A DNA stretch of 44,546 nucleotides, taken from contig JAIPJT010000020.1 in the NCBI GenBank assembly GCA_021733985.1, forward strand, positions 1 to 44,546, written 5' to 3'. Every line of letters begins with the position of its first letter. The stretch's first letter is position 1. The translations under genes were made by a program, and so were the position numbers. This document shows, piece after piece, positions 35,793-44,546 of this stretch. Below the pieces are notes generated by a model. That model was given only the letters and a program-made list of their open reading frames with translations, was not told the DNA's origin and made no database searches. This DNA comes from Victivallales bacterium (GTDB taxonomy: Bacteria > Verrucomicrobiota > Lentisphaeria > Victivallales > GWF2-38-69).

Positions 35793-36953
35793 TTACCTTC
35801 TCGGTCTCCGATAATCGGGTATTTTAGTTACAGTAAACTTTTTCCCGTTTTTTTCACGTTCGAAAACTAATTTATTGTTAGCAACAGAGATAAGCTTGTA
35901 TTTTTCCACTCCAGTTCTCTTATTGCCAAGTCTAAGAACATTATTAACTTTAGTCATTATCGGACTGTTTCTATATAAATCTCTTAATATAACACGCCTG
36001 CTTGGTTCAAAAACCGGTTCTTTAACTTTTGCATTTATAGACTGGCCGAGACTGTCTTTCAATATAACTACAGAGTTGTCCTTACTGACAATCGCACCCA
36101 GTTTGGGGTCTAAAACCGAATCATATCTTTCCTGTATATCTTTTATAATATAATTTATATCATTTGTTTTAAATTTATCCCCGATTTTTAAAAATTTAGT
36201 TCTCCAGGTACCCTTGGATTTTCTTATATTAATTTGTGTTTTCCAGTTATCTTTATTATAACCGTATTTGATTATGCCCATTATTTTTATAGGTATTTTC
36301 GTATTTGCAACTTCTTCAAGTTTAATCCTTTTAATTAGCGGGGGATGGATTTTAGGATTTAAAACACCCTTTTTATTATATTTATATTCTACAATATTAC
36401 TAAAGGAGTCGTTATCAGAATCATAGAAAGCATCATTTGCCGATTCCGGATTCAAACCGTATTTTTTTTCCATAACATCAGGGATTCCGTCATTATCGTA
36501 ATCGTAACTGCTCGTATATAAACTGAGCTGTTCAGAATTAGGTTTGGGCAGTGTTTCATTGGAAATAGGACATTTACCTTTTAAATAATTTTCATATGGT
36601 ATAAGCATACCGTCGGAACCTTTTGCTATACTTCTTGCTATTTTGAACGGCTGCATAAAATCAGTGCAGCAGCATATATAGGTTTTAGATTTTTTATCTT
36701 TATTTCTTTTGGGGGATTTCATCCATAAAACAGTTTTTTCAAAAAAAGATCTGGGCGTATATTTTTCTTTCTTTATAGGTTCATACTTGGAAAATCTGGT
36801 GCTTATCGAAGAGCTATTCATTTTTTCGTAATTTTTATTGATAAGAGATAAAAAATTGACAAGTATAAAAATAAATAAAACTATCCCTGCAGCCAAAGCT
36901 ATTTTATCTAGCTGCTTTAAAATTGATAAAATTATGGTTTTTAAAATCTTCAT
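35793..36953 (-). CDS. Amuc_1099-like pilus-system protein with calcium-type repeats
   Basis: A 386-residue protein with one membrane helix (15-38) and the rest outside the cytoplasm. After a CCC cluster (94-96) come two thrombospondin type 3-like Asp repeats: D151-YDNDGIPD159 and D178-SDNDSFSN, likely calcium sites. The C-terminal half is beta-rich, with short strands like KFLKIGDKF and GAIVSKDNSVVIL, similar to PilP-type proteins. The gene begins directly after the stop of the 1100-like gene. The Akkermansia Amuc_1099 assignment rests on gene order and layout. Confidence 0.7.
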   Translation of the reverse strand: MKILKTIILSILKQLDKIALAAGIVLFIFILVNFLSLINKNYEKMNSSSISTRFSKYEPIKKEKYTPRSFFEKTVLWMKSPKRNKDKKSKTYICCCTDFMQPFKIARSIAKGSDGMLIPYENYLKGKCPISNETLPKPNSEQLSLYTSSYDYDNDGIPDVMEKKYGLNPESANDAFYDSDNDSFSNIVEYKYNKKGVLNPKIHPPLIKRIKLEEVANTKIPIKIMGIIKYGYNKDNWKTQINIRKSKGTWRTKFLKIGDKFKTNDINYIIKDIQERYDSVLDPKLGAIVSKDNSVVILKDSLGQSINAKVKEPVFEPSRRVILRDLYRNSPIMTKVNNVLRLGNKRTGVEKYKLISVANNKLVFEREKNGKKFTVTKIPDYRRPRR

Positions 36954-38150
36954 TTATAACTTAACTAATTTTTTATTATATATATAATAGCTGATTCTGA
37001 TTTTTGACCTTATTAGTTTGGAAGTCCCGATGACAATTTTAATATCAAGTTGTCTTTTACGCTTAGCTGGAGGCCTAAGTTTAGTTGCATTGTCAATTGC
37101 TTTTACAAAGGAAACATAATCGACAGAATAAACTCTGTTATTTTCAGATGCCTTCTGCAGTTTATTTATAAAAGATCTGATTGATTCTAAAGAAGCTATT
37201 ACTTCAATTTCATATCTTAATACTGTAAATTTCCCTTTTTTAGTTCCCCGAAGACCGTTCAATTTTGTGTGTACCGGCATTGATTCAATATTAGAATTTA
37301 TTATTTTGGAAACTAAGTCCTGGTAGAACCATAAATAATTAATTATATATGGTATTTGATCATTATTGGGCATAGTGGTGAATTCATCAAAAAGTATTAA
37401 TTTTTGAGATGAAGACTGAATTTTATTTTCATATAGTTTTTGATTAATTCTTTTTTCTAATTGAGAGATTAATTCCTTGCATTGAATTCTTGTAATACTC
37501 AAAGGAAACCCAATACTGTTCATAAAGAAATCTTCTGCCAAGACTTTGCTGATCTTAGTAAAACTGTGCCTTTGTAAAGATTCTGTAAACATATTTAGAG
37601 CATTATCATAATCTTTTGAGGAATAACCGGATTTTTGGAGAAATTTACTGAAGGTTGCTTTGTTTGAGGAATTGGTTTTCTTTTTGGGGTGATGTTTTTT
37701 AAAGTAATTTTCCCATGATTTCAAAAAACTTTCCAAACTTTTACATTTATCAATTTTGTCTTCAGAAGCATCATTACTGTTACTGACATCGGCCTTTTTG
37801 CTTAAGTTTTTTTTAAGTGATGTTACAAATTCGCACAGAGGTTTCATATAAGGATTGCCGAATTTTGTTTTCATTTCGAATAATTTATCTCTGACAAAAG
37901 AAGCATCTTTATTAATTAAATCAATATTATTAGATGAAGGGGTTGGTTTGTAGTAATTTATAGACTTTAATCTTCTTCCTGTACGTTTAATATTTTCAGC
38001 AACTTTTTTGTTTTCCTCTTCAGTTAATGTTATAAGGCCGAGAAGATATAAACAAATAAACAGAGTTAAAAGAAGTATTCCTCCGATTATGAGATAATGT
38101 TTTTTTATCTTTATTTTTTTAATAAAGTTTAATTTAAGGTTAAGTTTCAT
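36954..38150 (-). CDS. Amuc_1100-like (PilO-like) pilus protein
   Basis: A 398-residue protein with one N-terminal membrane helix (18-42) after a basic stretch, a coiled-coil-prone segment, a long helical region and a C-terminal alpha/beta part (YEIEVIASLESIRSFINKLQKA and DIKIVIGTSKL) like PilO. Amuc_1100, known as a TLR2-active outer-surface protein of Akkermansia, has the same plan and the same place between the 1101-like and 1099-like genes. At 398 versus about 317 residues it is longer, mainly in the central Lys/Ser-rich region. It overlaps the 1101-like gene by 4 nt. Confidence 0.68.
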   Translation of the reverse strand: MKLNLKLNFIKKIKIKKHYLIIGGILLLTLFICLYLLGLITLTEEENKKVAENIKRTGRRLKSINYYKPTPSSNNIDLINKDASFVRDKLFEMKTKFGNPYMKPLCEFVTSLKKNLSKKADVSNSNDASEDKIDKCKSLESFLKSWENYFKKHHPKKKTNSSNKATFSKFLQKSGYSSKDYDNALNMFTESLQRHSFTKISKVLAEDFFMNSIGFPLSITRIQCKELISQLEKRINQKLYENKIQSSSQKLILFDEFTTMPNNDQIPYIINYLWFYQDLVSKIINSNIESMPVHTKLNGLRGTKKGKFTVLRYEIEVIASLESIRSFINKLQKASENNRVYSVDYVSFVKAIDNATKLRPPAKRKRQLDIKIVIGTSKLIRSKIRISYYIYNKKLVKL

Positions 38151-39910
38151 TGTTCTTTCAAAGTTTTTCTAAGCTTTATGTTCATACTGAATGTAGTAAT
38201 ATTATTTTTTGGATTTTCTACCGGTGTATATTTTAGTATTTTAATATCTTCAGAATTATTAGAGGTATAGTTTGACTTAAGCAGGTTTTCCTTAAAACGT
38301 TCTGCCGGAGTTTTTTTCCCTTCGGAATGAATGATTAACGAATGACCTTTGATTTTTATCATATCAATTTCCTGTTTCTCTTTTTTTTCGGAAGTCGGCT
38401 TTCTACTCGTTCTCCTGCTGAATAAAGCTCTTCTTTGAGTTTTCTTTTCAGTAGTAGAAACAGTATTTTCCGAATATGGCAAAAACTCTACTAACCAGGT
38501 ATTATCAGGCAGATATTTTTCAAAATTGTTAAGTAACAGGGGCCAGTAATTTCTGTCTTTTATAATACTTTTATAAGAATTAAGTTTATTTTGGGAGTTC
38601 TTCAGACTTTTTTCTGCGGACTTAAGTTTATTCAGGTGCTGTCGTTTTGTACTTAAAACTTTTTTTCTTAGCGATAATAATTTACTATATGCCGTGTATG
38701 TTTTATATTGTCCGAGATATATAGTAAAAAGACATAGAATAATTGTACAGCATGCTGCAGTGATATAAGGTATTTTTTGTATCAGAAAATACTTTTGGGT
38801 GATGCTTCTTGGCAGTAAAGATATTTCAATGGGGCAGGTTGTTATATGTCTGAGTCCGAGGCCTATTACTTCAGCTGTCATGTGAGCATAATTTGCCAGT
38901 TCGTTTTTATCTACAGAAGGTGATATTTTTACTACACTGAAGGGATTAAAATATTCAGTTTCCATTTTCAGCTTTGTGGAAAGGAAGCGTTCGGTAAAAT
39001 TTATTATAGAACTTCCTCCGGCCAAATAGAGTTTTTTGGGGGGCGGTGATTTTTGCTGAGACCTATAGACATTAATTGATCTGTTAATTTCCGAATGGAG
39101 CCTGGTCATCACATTTCTAATGATTTTTGAGACAATTGTGGAAACTTCTGAATCAACTTCTTCGTAAGCTCCTCCAAGCGCAACGAATCCAATATTTCTT
39201 TTCATGTTTTCCGCTTCTTCATGGGAAACATCGAGTTCTTTCATGATTTGCTGAGTAATAGTATTGCCTGCAACCGGAATTGTTCTTGCATAAAACTGGT
39301 TCTGGTTAATGAAAACAAGGGTTGAGCAGAAACTTCCCATGTTTAGAATTAAAGATGGTTCCTCCTCTCCGACTCTGTTTGCTTTGGCAGCATTAAAAAA
39401 TGTTGTTGGTGTTATATCTACAAATTCAGCTTGTAATTTGTTCCCTTCAAGAATTTTGATAAAGTTGTTAATAATATCGTTTTTGATAACAGCAATCATC
39501 ACGCTAATTTCTTCAGTTGACTCATCTACTGGACTTAAAAGCTGGTAGTCCCAGGTCACTTCTTCAATTGGATAAGGGATGTTCTGTTTTGCTTCAAATC
39601 GGACAAGCTGATTGACCTGTGTTTCCTGTTTAGAAGCAGGAGGCAGTTTAATAAATCTTACAAAGGTAGTCTGGCTCGATATAGAAAGGAAAACCTTACT
39701 GGTTCTGAATTTATTTTCTGAAAGTATTTTCTTTAAGGCTTCAGCAAGGAGCGGGAGTCTGGACTCGTTAGAATCGGCTTCACCGGCATATTCTTCATAA
39801 ATAAATTTTTCCAATACCATTTCATTTGGAGTAGGATATGTGAATTCAGCTATTTTTATGCTGGCCGCTCCTATATCGATAACAACTCTGAAATCAGCTT
39901 TTTTTTTCAT
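38147..39910 (-). CDS. Amuc_1101-like PilM-PilN fusion
   Basis: A 587-residue protein. The N-terminal 350 residues form a PilM-type actin-fold ATPase: VVIDIGAASIKIAEF at the start, LILNMGSFCSTLVF, the VAGNTITQQI strand and LYLAGGSSII. A membrane helix (380-400), a coiled coil (405-455) and a periplasmic PilN-like domain follow. Thus PilM and PilN functions are joined in one chain, as in the Amuc_1101 family. It starts 9 nt after the 1102-like gene. Confidence 0.85.
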   Translation of the reverse strand: MKKKADFRVVIDIGAASIKIAEFTYPTPNEMVLEKFIYEEYAGEADSNESRLPLLAEALKKILSENKFRTSKVFLSISSQTTFVRFIKLPPASKQETQVNQLVRFEAKQNIPYPIEEVTWDYQLLSPVDESTEEISVMIAVIKNDIINNFIKILEGNKLQAEFVDITPTTFFNAAKANRVGEEEPSLILNMGSFCSTLVFINQNQFYARTIPVAGNTITQQIMKELDVSHEEAENMKRNIGFVALGGAYEEVDSEVSTIVSKIIRNVMTRLHSEINRSINVYRSQQKSPPPKKLYLAGGSSIINFTERFLSTKLKMETEYFNPFSVVKISPSVDKNELANYAHMTAEVIGLGLRHITTCPIEISLLPRSITQKYFLIQKIPYITAACCTIILCLFTIYLGQYKTYTAYSKLLSLRKKVLSTKRQHLNKLKSAEKSLKNSQNKLNSYKSIIKDRNYWPLLLNNFEKYLPDNTWLVEFLPYSENTVSTTEKKTQRRALFSRRTSRKPTSEKKEKQEIDMIKIKGHSLIIHSEGKKTPAERFKENLLKSNYTSNNSEDIKILKYTPVENPKNNITTFSMNIKLRKTLKEQ

Positions 39911-39919
39911 AAAAAGGAT

Positions 39920-40573
39920 TTATTGCAGTTTTAAAAGTTCATATTTGTTAAAACTAATCAAGGACCATGGAGACTGCATTCGGTTTAACAGACCTCCATC
40001 AATCCTAATTGTGTTCTTACTGTTGAGGGAGTCCTGAAAAGTTTTCTCAACAGAGCGATTTTCGGGGTAATAGTAGAATGCAGAGTTTTTTCCTTTAAGC
40101 GAAAAGGATATTTTTATCATTATGTTTCTTTTCAGAAAGTCAGAATCCGGAGTTTTGTTTTTTGAAATAACTTTTCCCAGTATTTGAGGCGGTATTAAAA
40201 AGAGGGCATATTTTTTTTTGTTATTAAAGTCTATTGTCACATAACGGGCAGTATTTGATAAATGGAAATTATTTTTTCTTCCTGTCACCAGTGTATCTAC
40301 TTTAATCGCAAAATTACAGTTTATTTTATCGGAGAGATCTGAATTCACAATTGAATCAGCAGGAAATGCTTTATATTCAATATTTATCAGCACCCACTTT
40401 CCTCTTCGCTTATTACCGATTTTATTTGGAACATTCTGCACAAAAAAGATTGGTGTTGCTGCAGTTGACAGTTTAACGCGAATGCTTTTAAATATATTTT
40501 CAGCCCCATCAGATGAAAATATAATAAAAATAAATGTAAATAATATAAAATAACTGATTTTTTTTTTGAACAT
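39920..40573 (-). CDS. Amuc_1102-like pilus-system protein
   Basis: A 217-residue exported protein with a signal peptide (5-22) and a beta-rich, Lys-rich body, first in the 1102-1101-1100-1099-1098 order. Short strands such as KWVLINIEYKAF, FAIKVDTLVTG and KISFSLKG fit the immunoglobulin-like fold known for Amuc_1102. It ends with a charged helix. There is only a weak ribosome site. The assignment depends on position, size and fold-like pattern. Confidence 0.65.
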   Translation of the reverse strand: MFKKKISYFILFTFIFIIFSSDGAENIFKSIRVKLSTAATPIFFVQNVPNKIGNKRRGKWVLINIEYKAFPADSIVNSDLSDKINCNFAIKVDTLVTGRKNNFHLSNTARYVTIDFNNKKKYALFLIPPQILGKVISKNKTPDSDFLKRNIMIKISFSLKGKNSAFYYYPENRSVEKTFQDSLNSKNTIRIDGGLLNRMQSPWSLISFNKYELLKLQ

Positions 40574-40932
40574 ATTGAATAACCTGTAAATTATTGTTTT
40601 TGAAAATGTTTAGAAACAGGGTTAGTAAAAAAATAATTAATTTAGCCCAGCAGAGAAAACTTATTATAATATCTAATCATTACTGACCAATAATTTTAAC
40701 CGGAAAAACAGAATTTTTCAATAAGTTTTATTTTAATTAGAGGTAAATAGTTCAGTTTTAATCGAAAATATCGAAATAACATTTTTTTAAGCTATAATAG
40801 TTTATTAACATAAAGGATTTTTCAATAATATTGTGTTGAGAAATTTTATTCTCAAAATCAAAGTTGGCAGCGAAAACCGTTCGCTGAATGCGAATGGCGT
40901 TTCGTGAATGCTGTAATAAGGAAACAAAAAAA
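40574..40932. other. divergent region between pilus operon and RNase R
   Basis: A 359-nt AT-rich gap that must contain promoters for both directions; none was clear. The only distinct structure is the hairpin at 40868-40886. An upstream ATG at 40888 extends the RNase R frame but lacks a ribosome site. Confidence 0.6.
40868..40886 (+). repeat. hairpin and short direct repeat in RNase R leader
   Basis: CAGCGAA (40868-40874) pairs with TTCGCTG (40880-40886) around a 5-nt loop. The stretch TTCGCTGAATG (40880-40890) is nearly repeated as TTTCGTGAATG (40900-40910). It lies 46 nt before the chosen start and could affect mRNA stability or translation. Confidence 0.4.
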
Positions 40933-43068
40933 ATGTCTTCAGATAATAAAAAAAGTCAGAAAAAATTAAGTTTAGAAAAAAAAATTATTAGACTGTTAAC
41001 AAAAACACCGCAGTTTTTACCTGATATATTCAGAGAATTAAAAGCAAGGAAAAAGAAAGATTATAAGATAATTCAGAAAGCGGTAAAAAACCTTGAACAG
41101 AAAAGATATATAGTATCGGATAAAAAAGGAATGTTCAGCGTTGTATCATTTCAGGGAAAAATTAGAGGAAAAATATTAATGTCTTCCAGAGGTTATGGCT
41201 TTGTGGAAAAAGAAAACAATACTGGTGATTGTGATATTTTTATCCCTGCAAAATTTATAAACGGTGCTTTAGACGGAGATACTGTTGAGGTTAGAATTAT
41301 TAAAGAAGACCCTAATATTAGAAAACGGGCAGGTAAAGGGCCTGTGGGGATTGTAGATAAAATAGTAGAGAGAAAAAAAACTTCTTTTGTAGGAGAACTT
41401 ATTGTCAAAAGAAAAGGTTTTTATTTAAGGCCTTTAAATAGAAAAATACCTGATGATATTCCTATAATTGATGGAGACTTTGAACATTTAAAGCGCGGTG
41501 ACTGGCTTAAAGCTGAAATTATCTATTCAGGAAAAGGAAAGATCTCCTGTAAGTTTATCAAAAAAATTGGGAAAGTGGGAAATTTAGAAGATGATATTGA
41601 TGCAATTGTCGCTGAATATAATCTTCAGCCTCCATATACCGAAAAACTGAAGGATTACGCAGAGAGTATTGAACCGCTTAAAATAAAAAGAGAGGATTTA
41701 ACCGATCTGTTCTGCGTAACTATTGATCCGCATGATGCAAAAGATTTTGATGATGCAGTTTCAGTTAACAGCGGAGAAAATGAAAATGAAGTTATTTTAG
41801 GCGTTCATATTGCAGATGTTTCAGCCTGGATTACTCACGGATCAAGACTTGACAAAGAGGCCTGGAAAAGGAGCTTCACAGCTTATATTCCCGGAAGAAC
41901 CCTCCCAATGCTTCCTGAAAATCTGACTGCGGAAATCAGTCTTAGAAGCGACAGGGACTATTGCCATGCACATTCAGTTTTAATAACTGTAAATCAATTT
42001 AGCGGAAAAATAATTAAATACCGCAGGGTACATTCAAAAATTAAAATATCAAACAGGCTCACTTTCAAAGAGGTGGAAAAATATATCAGGGATGGGAATA
42101 ATTCGGAATGGAGCCGCGAGCTGTCTGAACACATCCGAATAATGTGTAATTTATATCGGAAAATGAGAGAATACAGGGAGGCTGAAGAAAAATTTTTAAA
42201 TCTTGAAACTACCGAAACTCGTGTATTAAGGGATGAAAAAGGAGAAATTACAGGACTCGAAAAGAAGAAACAGGGAGAAGCCGATTGTCTTATTGAGGAA
42301 TTTATGCTTGCTGCCAACAGTGTTGTCGCAAAGGAATTTGTTAATAGAAAATTGCCGGGTATATATAGAGTTCATCCAGAACCTGACGCTTCTAAACTTG
42401 AAGAGTTCTCTTCTTTTATTAATAAAGTTTTTAATTTATCAACAGGTGATTTAACATTAGGGCGCAAGAACTGTCAAAAATTCTTAAAGAGCATAAAAGG
42501 CACTAAGTATGAAGAAATAATCACTTCTTTTTTCCTGAGAGCAATGAACAGGGCCTTATATACAGAGAAGCCGGCGCTGCATTATGGCCTTGGCAAAGGG
42601 CTATACCTCCATTTTACAAGTCCAATTCGGCGGTACCCTGACCTTCTTGTACACCAGCAGCTGCTTTTAAAAGAATATAATAAGGAACTGATAGATTCCG
42701 AAAATGTAAAAAAAATTGCTTCAGAGTGTACTGAACAGGAAAAAAATAATGATGAGGCTTTTTTTGCAGCTAATGACAGGCTTAAACTGCACTATCTTCA
42801 GTCATTATTATCAAAGAATGAAATTGAACTTTATGAGGGTATTGTCAGCACTGTTAATGCAGGCGGAATGCTGGTAGACATCCCTGCAATAGGACTAAGC
42901 TCATATATTCCTGTTGAAAATATAGGAGGGTCTTACAGCAAAAGATATGGGCGTTTAGTTTCAGAAAGAAGAGGTACAGAATATAAACCGGGAGATTTTA
43001 TATATTTACAGCTTGAAAAAATAGATTTTATCAAAGGAACTGCTATCTTTAACCCTGTTCAGTACTAG
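40933..43068 (+). CDS. rnr: ribonuclease R
   Basis: A 3'-5' exoribonuclease of the RNB family. With the ATG at 40933 it has 711 residues; AAGGA lies about 11 nt upstream, and the 15 extra residues of the longer frame are not family-like. An N-terminal winged helix (15-75) is followed by cold-shock domains (from about 75) and the RNB domain with the catalytic aspartates D265, D271, D273 and D274 in IDPHDAKDFDDA. The motif FTSPIRRYPDLLVH marks the RNA channel, and a C-terminal S1 domain completes the protein. The tail is short. Confidence 0.95.
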   Translation: MSSDNKKSQKKLSLEKKIIRLLTKTPQFLPDIFRELKARKKKDYKIIQKAVKNLEQKRYIVSDKKGMFSVVSFQGKIRGKILMSSRGYGFVEKENNTGDCDIFIPAKFINGALDGDTVEVRIIKEDPNIRKRAGKGPVGIVDKIVERKKTSFVGELIVKRKGFYLRPLNRKIPDDIPIIDGDFEHLKRGDWLKAEIIYSGKGKISCKFIKKIGKVGNLEDDIDAIVAEYNLQPPYTEKLKDYAESIEPLKIKREDLTDLFCVTIDPHDAKDFDDAVSVNSGENENEVILGVHIADVSAWITHGSRLDKEAWKRSFTAYIPGRTLPMLPENLTAEISLRSDRDYCHAHSVLITVNQFSGKIIKYRRVHSKIKISNRLTFKEVEKYIRDGNNSEWSRELSEHIRIMCNLYRKMREYREAEEKFLNLETTETRVLRDEKGEITGLEKKKQGEADCLIEEFMLAANSVVAKEFVNRKLPGIYRVHPEPDASKLEEFSSFINKVFNLSTGDLTLGRKNCQKFLKSIKGTKYEEIITSFFLRAMNRALYTEKPALHYGLGKGLYLHFTSPIRRYPDLLVHQQLLLKEYNKELIDSENVKKIASECTEQEKNNDEAFFAANDRLKLHYLQSLLSKNEIELYEGIVSTVNAGGMLVDIPAIGLSSYIPVENIGGSYSKRYGRLVSERRGTEYKPGDFIYLQLEKIDFIKGTAIFNPVQY

Positions 43069-43149
43069 AGGCATATTTAAAACATTTTAAACCTTAAACA
43101 AGCGAAGTTTTTACTTATCAGAAAATGAACCTTTAAAAGCATTAATAAA

Positions 43150-44370
43150 ATGAACGAAAACAAAAATAAGACAGAATATACTTACCAAAGTGTGCCGCAA
43201 AAAAGACTGGGTATCTTATGGAAAATTGATTCATATATTTTAAAGGAGTTTTTAGTAATATATATATGCATTTTTTTCGCATTTAATATGCTTTTTCTTG
43301 TAAGTAATATGGTAAACAGTATGGGAGATTTAATACAGAGAAAAGCAAGTTTTTTTCAGGCTGGCTATTATTATATGTTGAAGCAGCCTGAGGCTCTGGT
43401 TTTTGTTTTTCCCATTACTCTGCTCCTGGCATGCATGTATACAATGGCCAGGATGGGGTTAAACAATGAAATTACAGCAATGAGAGCTTCCGGTATTTCC
43501 CTTTTCAGGTGCGGATTTTCAATTTATATGGTAGGCCTCGTTGTAGTCGGTATTCAGTTTTTTTTCATTTCCGGCTTTGCTTCAAGCTGTAGAAGGGAGG
43601 CTGAAAATTATATTGATAACATTAATAAAAAAAATCCTACTGACTCTTCTCATAAAATGCTCATGTATCGAAGTCCGGATAACTTAAGGACCTGGTTGGT
43701 AGAAGATTTTGTTTCTAATAAACTCCAGAAAGGCGTACAGATAAAAAGATATAATAAAAAGGGAATGCTGATTGCTGAACTTGCAGCTAAAAAAGCAATG
43801 TTTAAAAAGGGAACAGGATGGATTTTTTATGATACTATCTATACAAAATATAAGGAGCTGAAACTTGAAAAAAATTACAGCCCTGAAACAACCGGAGAAA
43901 AGCAGGAAGTTATTGCACCTGTCGAAGAAAAAATAAAAGTAGTTGTACCCGGAAGTAAAGTCTATAAGGAGCTTGGAGGTATTTCTGAACTTCCTAAAGA
44001 TATATTTAATTCAATTAAAACACCTGAAGAACTTTCATCAGGTGCAATAATGAGTATACTTTCAAGGGGGAAGGATTTGTCATCGGAAACTGTTGCTGTA
44101 TATAAAACCCTGCTTTATAACAGATATGCACAACCGTGGATTTGCCTGTTTGCTCTCTTCCTTGGAGTTCCACTGGCAGGAAGCAGTGAAAGACGAGGTA
44201 TAATGCTCTCGGTAATAACTGCAATTCTTATAATCGGGGCTTACCTTATTATTGGTCAGATTATGACCGTTTTAGGTAAAAAAAATTATATCCCTCCATT
44301 TATTGCCGGTGCTGGTCCGACACTGGCTTTTCTGGCCTATATAATTTATACAGTTATAAAACGACAGTAA
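43150..44370 (+). CDS. LptF/LptG-family lipopolysaccharide export permease
   Basis: A membrane subunit of the Lpt ABC transporter that lifts LPS towards the outer membrane. It has 406 residues. Three N-terminal helices (about 35-56, 76-96, 118-140), a periplasmic domain (145-310) and three C-terminal helices give the YjgP/YjgQ layout. The motif NNEITAMRASGISLFR, which contacts LptB, is conserved. It follows RNase R by 81 nt. The second permease of the pair is not in the window and may lie beyond the contig end. Confidence 0.9.
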   Translation: MNENKNKTEYTYQSVPQKRLGILWKIDSYILKEFLVIYICIFFAFNMLFLVSNMVNSMGDLIQRKASFFQAGYYYMLKQPEALVFVFPITLLLACMYTMARMGLNNEITAMRASGISLFRCGFSIYMVGLVVVGIQFFFISGFASSCRREAENYIDNINKKNPTDSSHKMLMYRSPDNLRTWLVEDFVSNKLQKGVQIKRYNKKGMLIAELAAKKAMFKKGTGWIFYDTIYTKYKELKLEKNYSPETTGEKQEVIAPVEEKIKVVVPGSKVYKELGGISELPKDIFNSIKTPEELSSGAIMSILSRGKDLSSETVAVYKTLLYNRYAQPWICLFALFLGVPLAGSSERRGIMLSVITAILIIGAYLIIGQIMTVLGKKNYIPPFIAGAGPTLAFLAYIIYTVIKRQ

Positions 44371-44386
44371 CATTTAAAAAAAATGT
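44370..44386. terminator. weak hairpin after the LptF/G gene
   Basis: ACATTT (44370-44375) and AAATGT (44381-44386) can pair around five A bases and are followed by AATTTATG. The stem is weak and AT-only, so termination is uncertain. Confidence 0.3.
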
Positions 44387-44409
44387 AATTTATGACATTG
44401 GTTTATGAC

Positions 44410-44545
44410 TCAATGTCATTGAATTAAGAAATTGAGCATCAAATTTTAGTGTATGGTTGGAGTTCAAGCTCTTGTCGTGTCGAATGACGTGATTAGCTTG
44501 TCTGGCTGAATATTCTGCCTAACACACTAAAGTGCGAACTCCAAC
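44410..44545 (-). repeat. right arm of terminal inverted repeat
   Basis: Reverse complement of 18-153 with four mismatches in 136 bp, all in the part nearest the genes. It begins with the near-palindrome TCAATGTCATTGA (44410-44422), the innermost part of the repeat. It ends one base before the window end, so the repeat probably caused the contig break. Confidence 0.95.
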
Positions 44546-44546
44546 G

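Noticed and set aside
18-44545. The whole window as a 44-kb composite transposon or integrative element
   Set aside because: It holds housekeeping genes (recD2, recQ, RNase R, coaX, tRNAs), and no transposase, integrase or att site was seen. A dispersed repeat at contig ends is simpler.
1-44546. CRISPR array
   Set aside because: No regularly spaced direct repeats of 23-40 bp and no cas genes were seen on either strand.

Overview
The window looks like a whole contig from an AT-rich, anaerobic bacterium of the PVC group, most likely Lentisphaerota or Kiritimatiellota. The evidence is a pilus-like locus whose gene order matches the Akkermansia Amuc_1098-1102 cluster, an hgcAB pair of the kind reported from Kiritimatiellota and Lentisphaerota genomes, and the overall gene style. 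The contig ends in the two arms of a 136-bp near-perfect inverted repeat, which probably explains why the assembly stops there.

Layout, left to right. (1) recD2 helicase on the plus strand. (2) A minus-strand block at 2.5-9.7 kb. Read in transcription order it is arsR, arsC, acr3, an ArsP-type permease, a CPKC mini-thioredoxin, a secreted thioredoxin, an ArsF-like protein, a CcdA/ArsG-like membrane protein, then hgcA and hgcB (mercury methylation). An ArsR-type operator fills the spacer of the putative arsR promoter. (3) recQ (+) and an LCAT-like lipase (-), which converge. (4) A decayed region with a cobyric acid synthase (cobQ) relic, next to a lower-GC island holding a small unknown ORF and a nuclease-DUF2075 helicase fusion, possibly a defence gene. 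(5) A fused 2-hydroxyacyl-CoA dehydratase activator/D-component protein (-), tRNA-Ser(CGA) (+), and a selenium-type operon (-) of NCS2-like permease, cysteine desulfurase, DUF3343 carrier and selD. (6) A Ser/Thr kinase with an atypical catalytic loop and coaX. (7) A type IV pilus / type II secretion block (-): pilC, pilT, two PilB/GspE ATPases, then, past tRNA-Thr(TGT), two secretins and homologue candidates of Amuc_1099, 1100, 1101 and 1102. (8) RNase R (+) and an LptF/LptG-family permease (+).

The ars genes would reduce arsenate with thioredoxin-coupled ArsC and export arsenite through ACR3. The ArsP, CcdA/ArsG, ArsF and thioredoxin members suggest handling of organic arsenicals, with thiol electrons passed across the membrane. 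The corrinoid protein HgcA and ferredoxin HgcB, next in line on the same strand, would make methylmercury. This places a methyl-metal producer beside a candidate methyl-metalloid efflux module. Short palindromic REP-like repeats with shared modules lie in three intergenic gaps (about 3.96-4.08, 9.90-10.03 and 35.75 kb), and a degenerate piece of the terminal repeat sits inside the ars operon. No CRISPR array, rRNA gene or transposase gene was seen.
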